Shown here: positions 43,931 through 52,909 of the stretch, piece by piece
Layout of the letters: every line of letters begins with the position of its first letter
Position numbering within the stretch: the first letter of the stretch is position 1
Assembly: GCA_030348875.1 (NCBI GenBank)
Contig: JAUCEP010000002.1
Location: 2,559,001-2,623,000, forward strand
Length of the DNA stretch: 64,000 nt
Reading direction: 5' to 3'
Source: Ureibacillus composti
Lineage (GTDB): Bacteria; Bacillota; Bacilli; Bacillales_A; Planococcaceae
The notes under the pieces: generated by a model
The model's input: only the letters and a program-made list of their open reading frames with translations
Databases searched by the model: none
What the model was told of the DNA's origin: nothing
Made by a program: the position numbers and the translations under genes

Positions 43931-44632
43931 ATGAAAAAAGCTATTTCTTTATCTTTAGCATGTTTAATAGGCTTTGGTAGTGTTGCGCCAAATTTTGCAA
44001 GTGCGGCAGAAAATATTGATTCAAAACAGGTACTAGAAAAAAATGATTTAATAGTAGAACCAGAGATTAAGGCATTAAAAAGTAAAGAAGAGAATGTTAC
44101 TAAATTTGAATTTACTTATAATGATGAAACTGTTATTGCGGAACATAACACTAAAACAGGGGAATTTTCTGTAGATGGTGAAATTGTAGCGATTATTACA
44201 AGCGGAAAAGGAAAACCAGTTGACTCACAGATACAAGTACAAAATAATATCAGTGCGTTAGCATCTTATCCAACGTATAAAATCGGCAGCCCAGGACAGA
44301 GTGTTTGGGTACATAAATACTATGATGTTTCTCAAGTGAAATTTTTAAGTACACAATTAACGGTTGTTGCAGTAGCTGCAGCTCTCTCAGCAGCTTTCCT
44401 TTTTGACGATAAACCTTCTATAAAGGCTTCTGCACTGATTTCTGCTGCTACTACTGTTTTATCAACAATTACTACCAATGCAACATATAATATGACATTT
44501 AACCATTACAGCGGGAAGGCTAATACAACAAGTAAATCAGATTTTTGGGATTCTGTTGGAGTTTTTAAGGGGACAGTCACAGGTACTAATAGAATTTGTA
44601 CAATAGACTTTTATTATAGCTGGGACATTTAA
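43931..44632 (+). CDS. secreted protein with hydrophobic C-terminal region, candidate bacteriocin/toxin
   Basis: Signal peptide MKKAISLSLACLIGFGSVAP with cleavage after ASA near residue 26. An acidic/lysine-rich region follows to about residue 100, then a hydrophobic stretch TQLTVVAVAAALSAAFLF and an alanine/Thr-rich segment (SALISAATTVLSTITTNATY) that could insert in membranes. The end is DFYYSWDI. The general plan recalls large secreted bacteriocins such as geobacillin-26-type proteins, but I cannot confirm homology. ATG 43931 lies behind a GGGGG site. A small membrane protein gene precedes it and a terminator follows, so the two form a closed unit. Confidence 0.5.
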   Translation: MKKAISLSLACLIGFGSVAPNFASAAENIDSKQVLEKNDLIVEPEIKALKSKEENVTKFEFTYNDETVIAEHNTKTGEFSVDGEIVAIITSGKGKPVDSQIQVQNNISALASYPTYKIGSPGQSVWVHKYYDVSQVKFLSTQLTVVAVAAALSAAFLFDDKPSIKASALISAATTVLSTITTNATYNMTFNHYSGKANTTSKSDFWDSVGVFKGTVTGTNRICTIDFYYSWDI

Positions 44633-44661
44633 AATTTATAGATAAGACTTTTATCTTAAAT

Positions 44662-44701
44662 AAAAGGGATGGCCGCTAAACATTGGCAGTCATCCCTTTT
44701 T
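44662..44701 (+). terminator. terminator after the secreted protein gene
   Basis: AAAAGGGATG pairs with CATCCCTTTT with an inner GCC/GGC pair, followed by T-residues. Confidence 0.85.
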
Positions 44702-44760
44702 CTATATCATTAAAATATCTATCCTACGAAGATTTGTAGTTACTACTCAACCTTCATCTT

Positions 44761-45030
44761 TCAAGGAGTACCGTCCTCATCAAACTGGTAAGGATAATCA
44801 TCATACTCGTCATACATATCATGCTTGTTAATTCTCAATTGCATTTCCTTTTCATAGGCCTCTTTAATTTCCCGTGATTTACGTTCACTTAGTTGTTCTG
44901 CAAGAAATTCATCGAATTTAAGTAAAAACCCATATACTAAATGTGCTAATTTTAAATTATTTGTCTTATATAATTTGACTAACAACTCTATTTTTTCAAT
45001 TATAGTTATACTATCTGAATTCAAGATCAT
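44761..45030 (-). CDS. hypothetical acidic protein, 89 aa (probably 5'-truncated)
   Basis: Acidic C-terminus (DMYDEYDDYPYQFDEDGTP) and an amphipathic helical N-terminus. The frame stays open another ~30 codons upstream (YESNFDSKDRKTATLLEPIL) without any start codon until it meets the structured repeat at 45124. The original protein was therefore probably longer and lost its beginning there. Family unknown. Convergent with the secreted-protein gene. Confidence 0.4.
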   Translation of the reverse strand: MILNSDSITIIEKIELLVKLYKTNNLKLAHLVYGFLLKFDEFLAEQLSERKSREIKEAYEKEMQLRINKHDMYDEYDDYPYQFDEDGTP

Positions 45031-45123
45031 TGTTAGAATTGGTTCAAGTAACGTTGCTGTTTTTCGATCTTTTGAATCGAAATTTGATTCATACCCATAT
45101 TTATCATCATCAAATTTATTTGT

Positions 45124-45220
45124 CTATAAGTACACAAAAAAGCACTTCCGATAAATGTTCAGTCCAATCCCGTTAAGAGATTAGCATGAACACTTCGAGA
45201 GTGCTTTAAAAGCTATTCAC
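45124..45220 (-). repeat. ~97-bp structured repeat, right copy
   Basis: Nearly identical to 43239-43337 and in the same orientation, so it is a direct repeat enclosing a 1.8-kb block with the secreted-protein pair. Confidence 0.75.
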
Positions 45221-45677
45221 TTTCACAAAATATAAATTTTACGAAAAAGTATGCTAGGTTTATTTTCTTCGATTCTTTCTAGATAAATCGAAATTACTCC
45301 TTTCTATGATAACTTTTTTTACCACTATTCAACATGCTTTATTTCCATAAATACCACCAAAAACTTTTCACTAACTTCAAAATAAAAGTACAGGTTTACT
45401 AAAATAGATTCCATCCTTCTTATAACCAACTCATAAATTTCTTTAAATTCTATTTTTTTGAAATGGTGTTTTTATAAATTATATCCATACCGAGATTTTC
45501 GAAATGGAGTCTATTCCTGAGTCAACTAATAGGAACATGGTAATACTTTGAAACCTTTATGTGAAAAATTTTTTTAATATTAAACACGATATTAACCATT
45601 TTAATTTTCAAAAAGGATTTTACATAATTCACCTTTTAATATAATTTAAATGAATTATTATAATCAGATAAAAAAGT

Positions 45678-45710
45678 AAAGCAGGTACCCTATCTAAGAG
45701 TACCTGCTTT
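45678..45710. terminator. hairpin terminator
   Basis: AAAGCAGGTAC pairs with GTACCTGCTTT; no obvious gene before it on the plus strand. Confidence 0.6.
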
Positions 45711-45876
45711 CAATAAGTATAGATTTAATGCCCCTGCCAAGGATGTTAATTATAACATATTAATTAAATAGTATAAAGATGATGGGGTGCTTCACTTTAA
45801 TAATAAACACTCAATTGACTACAAATAGAATTTACGAGAGAATATATATAGATTGCGGAAAGAAAGGAGGATTTCT

Positions 45877-46392
45877 GTGGAACATCGTTCACTAATTCTG
45901 CTTGGTTTATTAATGGGACAAAGTCAACACGGATATCAGATCAATGAATTCATCGAAAGAAACTTAAGTACAGTTACAGATATGAAAAAACCAACTGCTT
46001 ATGCTACATTGGATAAACTAAATCAAAAAGGTTTTATTGATATTCAGCTAGAGCAAGAAGGAAATAGACCCACTCGTAAAGTGTACTCTATAAATGAAAA
46101 CGGCCGAAACTATTTTTATAAATTACTATTGAATAACCTATCTTCTGCTGAAAGTGTTAATTACCAAGGAGATATTGGGTTAATGTTTAGTGATCTTCTT
46201 CCTATGGAAAAGGTAATACCGGCGTTGAAAGAACGATTAAAGAAAAATCAGCATCAATTAGATCTATTTAAACAAACACCGGCACATGGAATACGAACAG
46301 GCGTCAATCTTGCAGTTGAACATAAAATAATAATGTTAGAAGCAGAAGTTGCCTTTCTTGAAAAAACTATAAACAATCTCCAGTTCAATTAA
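45877..46392 (+). CDS. PadR-family transcriptional regulator
   Basis: Winged-helix regulator of about 171 residues. The PadR core is visible: LILLGLLMGQSQHGYQINEF, then TAYATLDKLNQKGFID, then QEGNRPTRKVYSINENGRNYF. A C-terminal helical dimerisation region follows. The start is GTG 45877 behind AAAGGAGG; the TTG upstream at 45853 lies ahead of that site and is rejected. It may control the IsdG-like monooxygenase gene downstream or itself. The inducer is unknown. Confidence 0.88.
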   Translation: MEHRSLILLGLLMGQSQHGYQINEFIERNLSTVTDMKKPTAYATLDKLNQKGFIDIQLEQEGNRPTRKVYSINENGRNYFYKLLLNNLSSAESVNYQGDIGLMFSDLLPMEKVIPALKERLKKNQHQLDLFKQTPAHGIRTGVNLAVEHKIIMLEAEVAFLEKTINNLQFN

Positions 46393-46750
46393 ATATTTAT
46401 CCCTACGATCATTTTTTTATTATGATGAAAATAAAAAAATGATCTAATTTTACCCTTATAGTCACAGTTGACTAATCAACAAAAAACTATTACACTTTAA
46501 AAGTAACAGATGACAAATTATTTTTACTTCAAATGAAGGGTGTGTGGAAAGACCATGACATACTCCAAGCGAATGAAGTCAAGAAATAATGAGTCATTAT
46601 GGTTACCGACGACAAACGAATGCAAGTATATTGCGATCGATAAAATGTATCGTATGGTTGACGGCAAATAGAATCATAATGATTGTATAAGTCACGAAAG
46701 TTGAAAACTGTTTCTTTTAGTGGAAATGAAAACTTAGGAGGTTCAATAAC
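46393..46750. other. 358-bp spacer
   Basis: After the padR terminator there is a 38-codon frame at 46555-46671 (SLWLPTTNECKYIAIDKMYR) with a poor ribosome binding site. It is possibly a nuclease-type remnant and is not called as a gene. Confidence 0.35.
46407..46444. terminator. padR terminator
   Basis: GATCATTTTTTTATT pairs with AATAAAAAAATGATC, a strong AT stem 15 bases past the stop codon. Confidence 0.8.
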
Positions 46751-47071
46751 ATGATTATTGTAACAAATAGAATTAAAACAAAATTAGGTTTTGCTTCAAA
46801 AATGGCTCCAATGTTCACAAGACCAGGAGCGTTACAAAAAATGGAAGGTTTTGTAAAAGTAGAGGTTTCAATTACTAAAAATCTCACAGAATATGATGAA
46901 ATGAATGTAAATATGTATTGGAATACTTTGGAAGATTTTACTAATTGGAAAAATAGTGATGCTTTTAAAGAAGCCCATACAGGTCCAAATAATACTGGTC
47001 AGGAATCCCCAATCTTAGGAAGTGAAATTATCATTTCAGAGGTTGCTTCTACTTTAGAGCTTAATGCATAA
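46751..47071 (+). CDS. IsdG/HmoA-like heme-degrading monooxygenase
   Basis: Small ABM-fold protein (106 aa), one dimeric ferredoxin-like domain. Residues of IsdG-type heme oxygenases are in place: Asn6 in VTNRIKTK, Trp in TLEDFTNWKNSDAF, and His in FKEAHTGP. These enzymes open heme and release iron, an iron-acquisition or detoxification role in the cytosol. ATG behind TTAGGAGG. The gene follows padR, which may regulate it. Distinguishing IsdG-type from HmoA-type product chemistry is not possible here. Confidence 0.78.
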   Translation: MIIVTNRIKTKLGFASKMAPMFTRPGALQKMEGFVKVEVSITKNLTEYDEMNVNMYWNTLEDFTNWKNSDAFKEAHTGPNNTGQESPILGSEIIISEVASTLELNA

Positions 47072-47207
47072 TTACTTACTAACCCCTACTTTTTTAATAG
47101 TAGGGGTTTTGTTTGTTAGGAACAATTTTAATAGTAATGTATGAGCTATTTACTTTTAGAGTGCATCTAGATAAATTTAGTCATTCCCAAAGAGGGTTTG
47201 GAACTTA

Positions 47208-47786
47208 TTAATCAAATAAATATTCTGATAGGTCATTAGTTGTGTGTTTATTGTATTTCGATGAGTATGGATCAGCGAAACCATGTTCGCCTTCAACAAT
47301 TTTAACTAATACATGGGGATATGTAGAAATCCTTGTCTTTAAATCAATAGGATTAAAAGATTTTTCTTGCTCACCGTATATTAAAATCGTTTCTGCATTC
47401 GGTACTACGTCTGTATATTGACGAATTCGAGAACCGTAAAAGCCAACTACTTTATGTAATGAAGGGTTATTACTGCAAAGCCAAGCAATCGTGGCACCAA
47501 TACTAAAGCCGATCATACGTATATGTGAATATTTATTTGATAAATTGTTGATTAAAGCATTTACGTCATATTGGGCTTTTTCAAATCCTACGTTTGTCAT
47601 AAAATTTTGATACGCAAGTTCTTCCTCTTCGTATGGAAATGGTGTAATTCTCTGTAATAAATTCGGCACATATACATCAAACCCTTTTTGATAAAATGCA
47701 TTTGCATAATGTTTTATATGTGAATTTATTCCATAAATTTCATGAAGTAAAATAACACATTGATTGGAATTTTGTTTCAATTCCAT
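47208..47786 (-). CDS. dienelactone hydrolase family protein
   Basis: Alpha/beta hydrolase of 192 residues in the dienelactone-hydrolase group: VILLHEIYGINSHIKHYA near the start, nucleophile elbow MIGFSIGATIAWL, the LIYGEQEKSFNP acid region and EGEHGF with the catalytic His. The elbow has Ser, whereas classical dienelactone hydrolases have Cys, so the substrate probably differs. Cytoplasmic; no partner genes nearby. Starts at ATG behind AAGGAG. Confidence 0.82.
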   Translation of the reverse strand: MELKQNSNQCVILLHEIYGINSHIKHYANAFYQKGFDVYVPNLLQRITPFPYEEEELAYQNFMTNVGFEKAQYDVNALINNLSNKYSHIRMIGFSIGATIAWLCSNNPSLHKVVGFYGSRIRQYTDVVPNAETILIYGEQEKSFNPIDLKTRISTYPHVLVKIVEGEHGFADPYSSKYNKHTTNDLSEYLFD

Positions 47787-47990
47787 GAATTATATCTCCT
47801 TTTTTAATGTTTATTATAAATGTTTTTAAATGGCTGTTGAACTTTCTTTTTACACCTAAAAAAGTAAACAAAAAAAGTAAACAGACCATATGTTTACTCT
47901 CTTGCCCATAGATTTATTTTATTATATCAACTCATTTGAACAGATGAACTCATTTCATCTCTACTTTTTTTCTCCCACAAAAATTCACAA

Positions 47991-48025
47991 CGTGTAAGTC
48001 ACAGGTTCGAATCCTGGCAAGACCA
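47991..48025 (+). pseudogene. tRNA 3'-end remnant
   Basis: GTCACAGGTTCGAATCCTGG followed by CAAGACCA has the form of a T arm with GTTCGAATC loop, acceptor 3' strand and CCA. No 5' half is present upstream. Such fragments are typical of attachment-site scars left by integrative elements. Confidence 0.5.
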
Positions 48026-48131
48026 TTTCAATGATCTACAAACATTGGTTGGATATCAATGCTTGTAGACCTTTTTATATGTGTTCAAAATTCATTTATC
48101 TTTATTCAGTCTAAAGTTGTCTACATATCTG

Positions 48132-48854
48132 TTAAAGTACTTTTCCTAGAAATGCCTTTGTGCGATCATTTTGTGGGCTACCGAATACATCTTCTGGATT
48201 TCCCTCTTCCACAATATATCCTCCATCCATGAATATCACGCGATCTGCTACTTCACGAGCAAACCCCATCTCATGGGTTACAACGACCATTGTCATCCCC
48301 TCAAAGGCAAGCTGCTTCATAACATCTAGCACTTCTTTCACCATTTCTGGATCAAGGGCAGAAGTCGGTTCATCAAATAACATCACTTTCGGTTTCATAG
48401 CAAGAGCACGTGCGATGGCCACTCGTTGTTGTTGACCACCTGATAATTGTTCTGGATAATTATGTGCCTTTTCCCGTAGCCCGACTTTATCCAAAAGTTC
48501 AAAAGCAAGTGATTCTGCTTTACCTTTTTGCATTTTTCGAACTTGGATTGGAGCCATCGTAATATTATCCAAGACGGACATGTGTGGAAATAAATTAAAC
48601 TGTTGAAATACCATGCCCACCTCTGTGCGAATCTCATTAATATCTGTTTTCGGATCGTTTACTTTAATATTTTCAATATAAATTGCCCCATCTGTAATCT
48701 CTTCAAGTAAATTGATACATCTTAAAATCGTACTTTTTCCAGAACCAGATGGGCCGATTACACAAACTACTTCTTGTTCTTTAATTTCATAGTCTATTCC
48801 TTTTAAAACTTCTAATTTCCCATAAGTTTTGTGTAAGTTTTCTACTTTAATCAT
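48132..48854 (-). CDS. polar amino-acid ABC transporter, ATP-binding protein
   Basis: GlnQ/TcyC-type ATPase of 240 residues: Walker [11 protein letters not shown]-loop [11 protein letters not shown], signature LSGGQQQR, Walker [15 protein letters not shown] and the H-loop VTHEMGF. This group energises uptake of polar amino acids. Its ATG overlaps the permease stop by four bases. The neighbouring sulfur genes make cystine or another sulfur amino acid a plausible substrate, but the sequence does not prove it. Confidence 0.92.
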   Translation of the reverse strand: MIKVENLHKTYGKLEVLKGIDYEIKEQEVVCVIGPSGSGKSTILRCINLLEEITDGAIYIENIKVNDPKTDINEIRTEVGMVFQQFNLFPHMSVLDNITMAPIQVRKMQKGKAESLAFELLDKVGLREKAHNYPEQLSGGQQQRVAIARALAMKPKVMLFDEPTSALDPEMVKEVLDVMKQLAFEGMTMVVVTHEMGFAREVADRVIFMDGGYIVEEGNPEDVFGSPQNDRTKAFLGKVL

Positions 48855-49567
48855 GTCAAACTCCGCCCTTCTCGCTTCCTTCGCGGATTGTAACCATTAC
48901 TAAAACGCCTTTCAACGTATGCAACCAATTTTGTGACAAGATAAGTCAATATTAAGTAAAGTACTGCTGCTACTAAATAGGGTTCCCAGAAGCGATTATA
49001 GGCACCAGCCACGATCTTAGCAGCGTATAAAATATCACTTGCCGCAATAACCGTTACCAGCGAAGAGTCTTTTAATAATGCAATAAATTCGTTTCCGAGT
49101 GGCGGGATCATTCGACGGAATGCTTGTGGTAAAATAATTTTCCGCATTGCTTTGCTATGGGTTAAACCAAGTGAACGAGCAGCCTCCATTTGGCCTTTAT
49201 CGATTGATTGAATTCCTGCACGAATAATTTCTGCATTATAAGCGGCACTATTCAATAACAAAGCCAAGATACCCGACACCATGAAACCATATGATTGTCC
49301 AAAAATCGTAGGTATAACTGCTAAGTGTATAATTAATATTTGAACTAACATTGGCGTACCGCGGAAAAGATCTACATATAATTTGGAGGGCCAATATAGC
49401 CATCTCTTTTTGGATGTTTCACCTAATCCTATTAGGACACCTAGTATAATACCTCCAGCATATCCTGAGACCGTTAAAACAATCGTGATCCAAATGCCAC
49501 GTAAAAACATTTCACGGTAGTTCCAGATAATGTCCCAACGCAAATCCAATAAGTCCATCTGAAACAC
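48851..49567 (-). CDS. polar amino-acid ABC transporter permease
   Basis: HisM/GlnP-type permease of 238 residues with about five helices and the EAA loop [20 protein letters not shown] that contacts the ATPase. The N-terminal [19 protein letters not shown] helix and the [12 protein letters not shown] motif are typical. It lies between the binding-protein and ATPase genes with short gaps. Confidence 0.92.
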   Translation of the reverse strand: MFQMDLLDLRWDIIWNYREMFLRGIWITIVLTVSGYAGGIILGVLIGLGETSKKRWLYWPSKLYVDLFRGTPMLVQILIIHLAVIPTIFGQSYGFMVSGILALLLNSAAYNAEIIRAGIQSIDKGQMEAARSLGLTHSKAMRKIILPQAFRRMIPPLGNEFIALLKDSSLVTVIAASDILYAAKIVAGAYNRFWEPYLVAAVLYLILTYLVTKLVAYVERRFSNGYNPRRKREGRSLT

Positions 49568-49578
49568 TCTCCAATCAG

Positions 49579-50388
49579 CTATTCGAGTTCTTGTCCTGTA
49601 ATTTCAGCCAATTTACCATTTTCTTTAATTTTTAGTAGACCTTCATTTAATAGATTTAGAAGTTCTTCATTCCCTTTTTTCACCATAAAGCCATAATATT
49701 CTTTTTCAAAGGAATCATCATCTATCGTTTTAAGTTTTGCTTCAGGGTTATTTTTGATATATTCGAATACAACTGCATTATCCCCAATCGCTGCATCTGT
49801 AGTGCCATTTAATACTTCTTGAATTGCAATAGGTACACTTTCGTATCCTAAAATATTAGGATTCGTTTCACCTACTAAATCTTTCGCGGCCATATGCCCC
49901 GTTGAATTAATTTGAACTGATATTTTCTTATCTTTTACATCTTCAGCAGAAGTAATTGGTGAATCTTCTTTTACAACTAGAACTTGTGTTGCTTCATAAT
50001 AAGGTTCAGTAAAATCAAAAGTCTCTTTACGTTCGTCTGTAATGGTAATTCCAGATGCCCCCAAATCTATTTCACCATTTTTCACTTGTGGAAATATCGG
50101 CTCCCAACCAACTGCGCGCACTTCCGTTTCAAAACCGACCTCTTCTCCCATTGCATTTAAAACATCTACATCAATACCAACCACATTACCTTGATCATCC
50201 ATATAGTTAAATGGAGCAAAAGAAGATTCCGAACCTGCCACTAATTTCTTAACTTCCCCTGAATTAGATGTTGAAACCGTCGAACTAGTAGTAGAAGTTG
50301 TAGATGAATCACTACCACATGCTGCTAAAATAATTGATGCAGTCAATAAAGGCAGCATCATTGAAAATAAACGCTTTTTCTTTAACAT
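49579..50388 (-). CDS. amino-acid ABC transporter substrate-binding lipoprotein
   Basis: Lipoprotein with lipobox ILAAC, a Ser/Thr linker, then a family-3 solute-binding domain: SESSFAPFNYMDDQGNVVG, VDVLNAMGEEVGFE, GEIDLGASGITITDERKE (with the ligand-binding Thr/Arg), PYYEATQVLVV and the C-terminal LLKIKENGKLAEI. 269 residues. It is the first gene of the three-gene transporter operon. Confidence 0.92.
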   Translation of the reverse strand: MLKKKRLFSMMLPLLTASIILAACGSDSSTTSTTSSTVSTSNSGEVKKLVAGSESSFAPFNYMDDQGNVVGIDVDVLNAMGEEVGFETEVRAVGWEPIFPQVKNGEIDLGASGITITDERKETFDFTEPYYEATQVLVVKEDSPITSAEDVKDKKISVQINSTGHMAAKDLVGETNPNILGYESVPIAIQEVLNGTTDAAIGDNAVVFEYIKNNPEAKLKTIDDDSFEKEYYGFMVKKGNEELLNLLNEGLLKIKENGKLAEITGQELE

Positions 50389-50881
50389 ATTTAATCCCCC
50401 TGTCTAATCTTTTAAAGTTAGTAGTTATCTTACCTACTATTTTCATATATTCAATTTCTATAGTTTATTAATAGTTCTTATTGTTTATAACAAAAGAGGT
50501 ATAGTAAACTTTTGCTATATTTAATATTAATTAGTAAATAAAAACAGCCAATGAGTAATTTATTCAACGCAAAATAGCGTATGCATAAATTGCGCAAAGG
50601 CTGGTGATATTTATCTCGATACAGTATTTATCGACCTAAAAATGCTGATAAGAATTTCTAAGATTTAAGACTATTTTTTCTCCATACTTATTCCATCAAT
50701 TGAATACTACTTTAATATTCATACATTTATATTTTAGTTTTCCATAAGTAGGTATACTTCCACTCATAAAAGCCATAATAAAAATTTAGGAATTCTAATT
50801 ATCAGTGACTGTATTTTCATTCTACTTCTTTCATATATTTTCCATTGGAGTTGAATGAACAGATTTAAGGAGGAATAGGAT
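50389..50881. other. 493-bp divergent spacer
   Basis: Promoter region of the transporter operon (minus) and of the PH-domain gene (plus). AT-rich with short repeats of TAGTAGTTATCTTACCTACT type near 50.42-50.45 kb, an imperfect palindrome that could be an operator. No gene. Confidence 0.4.
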
Positions 50882-51259
50882 ATGGGGTTTTTTGATGGAT
50901 TAATGGGGAACGCGTCTGAAGTGAATTTAAGTGAATTAAAGGAAGAGTTAAAAAATGTACTCACAACGTCAGAGAATATTGAACATGCATTTAGAGTGAT
51001 CCGTGACATGTTTGTTTTTACTAATAAACGATTAATACTAATTGATAAACAAGGAATGACTGGAAAGAAGACTGAATATCTTTCAATCCCTTATAAAAGC
51101 ATTACATACTTCTCTATAGAAACTGCTGGAACATTTGATTTGGATGCGGAATTAAAGATATGGATATCCGGTAGTCAAATGCCTATAGAAAAGACCTTTA
51201 ATAAAACAACAAACATTTATAATGTTCAAAGTGTTTTAGCGGAAAATGTTTTGAAATAA
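50882..51259 (+). CDS. bacterial PH-domain protein, 125 aa
   Basis: Single PH-like domain of the bPH_1/YvbH-type: an N-terminal LSELKEELKNVLTTSENIEH helix, then the conserved DMFVFTNKRLILIDKQGMTG strand pair, SIPYKSITYFSIETAGTFDL and the ELKIWISG strand. Such proteins are soluble and of unknown cellular role. Starts at ATG behind AAGGAGG. Terminated by its own hairpin. Confidence 0.8.
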   Translation: MGFFDGLMGNASEVNLSELKEELKNVLTTSENIEHAFRVIRDMFVFTNKRLILIDKQGMTGKKTEYLSIPYKSITYFSIETAGTFDLDAELKIWISGSQMPIEKTFNKTTNIYNVQSVLAENVLK

Positions 51260-51287
51260 TTTGATGATTTTCATTACTAAAATTAGA

Positions 51288-51308
51288 GACCAGGCTAATC
51301 ACCTGGTC
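51288..51308 (+). terminator. terminator after the PH-domain gene
   Basis: GACCAGG pairs with CCTGGTC, with TTTCTTTTT following. Confidence 0.7.
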
Positions 51309-51398
51309 ATTTCTTTTTACCTATTAAACTAAAGTAACAATGGTAAATGCTTAATACCACTTTCCTATCATTTTTGTATGATGAGGTTTTAGCCTTCA

Positions 51399-51593
51399 TT
51401 ATTTATACAAAATCGCCCCAATATTACAATGTGGATGATTTTGTGATTGAAGACTTTTAAATTCGTATTCCAGTTCTGATAAAGTTAAATTCCAAAGACG
51501 TTTATCGTCCTTTTGGTAAACGTTAAAGGTGATCAGTTTATTAATTAGATTTTTTCTTCTTTCTTCCACCGCTTTCCGAAGAATTTCTCCCAT
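51399..51593 (-). CDS. Fur-regulated basic protein FbpA-like, 64 aa
   Basis: Short basic protein with the ILRKAVEERRKNLINKLITF, then VYQKDDKRLWNLTLSELEYE pattern of the FbpA/FbpB family, first described as Fur-regulated basic proteins acting with the FsrA sRNA in iron sparing. ATG 51593 follows AAAGGAG at the right distance; the upstream in-frame start at 51602 does not. No clear Fur box was recognised in the 130-bp spacer, so iron control is inferred from the family only. Confidence 0.7.
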   Translation of the reverse strand: MGEILRKAVEERRKNLINKLITFNVYQKDDKRLWNLTLSELEYEFKSLQSQNHPHCNIGAILYK

Positions 51594-51673
51594 TTGAAAC
51601 ACTCCTTTTATTTAGATACGCCTGGAAATCGCATTACACACACTTGAACCAAAAGAAGTATTTGGTTAAAAAA

Positions 51674-51706
51674 ACGGTATGAATGATTTATCGACATTCA
51701 TACCAT
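51674..51706 (-). terminator. terminator of the metQ-to-oxidoreductase operon
   Basis: On the minus strand GGTATGAATG pairs with CATTCATACC, followed by GTTTTTTT. It lies 17 bases past the last stop codon. Confidence 0.88.
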
Positions 51707-51721
51707 TAACATTTATTGCAA

Positions 51722-52909
51722 TTATTGAAGGACCTGTTCTTTTTTATCAAACAACACTGATTGAGCTAATTGTGAGATCACTACATCATCAAAAGGAGGA
51801 TTGTATGCTCCACATTGAACATCTCTGAATAGTCGCTCTAATTTATTCGATTTAGATAAGCTTCTTCCTCCAACAATTTTCATTGCTTTCGTCACAATTT
51901 CGATTGCGTAATTACAGATTTGGTATTTCGCAATATTTACTTCGTTACCAAGTGCTTCTTTTTTATCTGGTTCTTGTTCTACTTGTGCGGCAATACTATA
52001 TAAAATTCGTCGGGCTGTTTGATAAAGTACTTCAATTTCCCCAACTTTTTGTTGAATATGTGGTGCATGACTAATTCGATTACCAAGACTATGTGAAAAC
52101 GTATTGTTTGCAAACTCAATCGCATAGTCTCTTGCAGCGCCTGCAATGCCTAAGTAAACAGCAGGAACTTCTAATGAATACACACGACCATGTGCTGAGA
52201 AACGATTAATCTCATTGGAACGATGACGAGAAAGTAGTGCTTTTTCAGGTACAAACGCATCTCGAAAAATAAGATCATGGCTACCAGTTGCTCTCATTCC
52301 TAATGAATCCCAAGTATTAATGACTTCAACTTGTTCATTTTTCGTCATTAAAAACTCCGCGATCACATCTTCATCTACTAAGTAAGCTATAATGGTAAAT
52401 TGTTTTAAAATAGGTGCTAGTGAAGCAAAGGCTTTTTCACCATTAATTTTATATCCACCAGGTACTTTTCGAGCAATGGTTCCAGGAATCGCACCTCTTG
52501 CAATATTGCCCTTACCACGCTCACTACTAAGAATATTTAACACTGATCCTTCTTCGATCGTTTTTTTAGAAAGTTCAGCTAAAATAGGTTCTGGCCAACA
52601 TTTTGATTCACGAACATTGATAAAAGTTAACAAATGCCAACCTACTGAAAGTGCTGTTGAAGCATCCCCTTTTGCTAATTGCTCTTGAACAAGCAACATT
52701 TCATAAAGAGAGATTTCATCACCACCGTACCTTTTAGGAACCGTTAATTTTAAGTAACCGGCCTCTTGCAAAATTTTAAAATGTTCAAAAGGAAATTCTC
52801 CTATTTGATCATAATAGGGTGCTGTTTTTTCGAGTTCTTTTGCAATGTTTTTCGCAAAGTCTACTAGCTGTTGCTCTCTTTCGTTTCGAATAAATATGTC
52901 CTTTGTCAT
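51722..52909 (-). CDS. acyl-CoA-dehydrogenase-like flavin monooxygenase (SfnB/DszC type)
   Basis: 395 residues with the acyl-CoA dehydrogenase fold: N-terminal helical domain, middle beta domain (WDSLGMRATGSHDLIFRDAFVP), and the C-terminal helical domain (IVTKAMKIVGGRSLSKSNKLE, then the RLFRDVQCGAYNPP segment). No acyl-CoA-specific Glu is evident. Members next to LLM monooxygenases and sulfur transporters are oxygenases acting on organosulfur compounds. Its ATG overlaps the stop of the preceding gene by four bases. It is the last gene of the operon. Substrate not determined. Confidence 0.82.
   Translation of the reverse strand: MTKDIFIRNEREQQLVDFAKNIAKELEKTAPYYDQIGEFPFEHFKILQEAGYLKLTVPKRYGGDEISLYEMLLVQEQLAKGDASTALSVGWHLLTFINVRESKCWPEPILAELSKKTIEEGSVLNILSSERGKGNIARGAIPGTIARKVPGGYKINGEKAFASLAPILKQFTIIAYLVDEDVIAEFLMTKNEQVEVINTWDSLGMRATGSHDLIFRDAFVPEKALLSRHRSNEINRFSAHGRVYSLEVPAVYLGIAGAARDYAIEFANNTFSHSLGNRISHAPHIQQKVGEIEVLYQTARRILYSIAAQVEQEPDKKEALGNEVNIAKYQICNYAIEIVTKAMKIVGGRSLSKSNKLERLFRDVQCGAYNPPFDDVVISQLAQSVLFDKKEQVLQ

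Larger units (their letters stand above)
45031..45876. other. 846-bp spacer
   Basis: Holds the right copy of the structured repeat (45124-45220) and one terminator (45678-45710); otherwise AT-rich with no gene. The padR promoter must lie within the last 100 bases. Confidence 0.5.

Noticed and set aside
46555-46671. 38-aa frame with a nuclease-like SLWLPTTNEC stretch
   Set aside because: Weak ribosome binding site and too short to assign; left as part of the spacer.
51603-51673. Fur box upstream of the FbpA-like gene
   Set aside because: No convincing GATAATGATTATC-like inverted repeat was visible.
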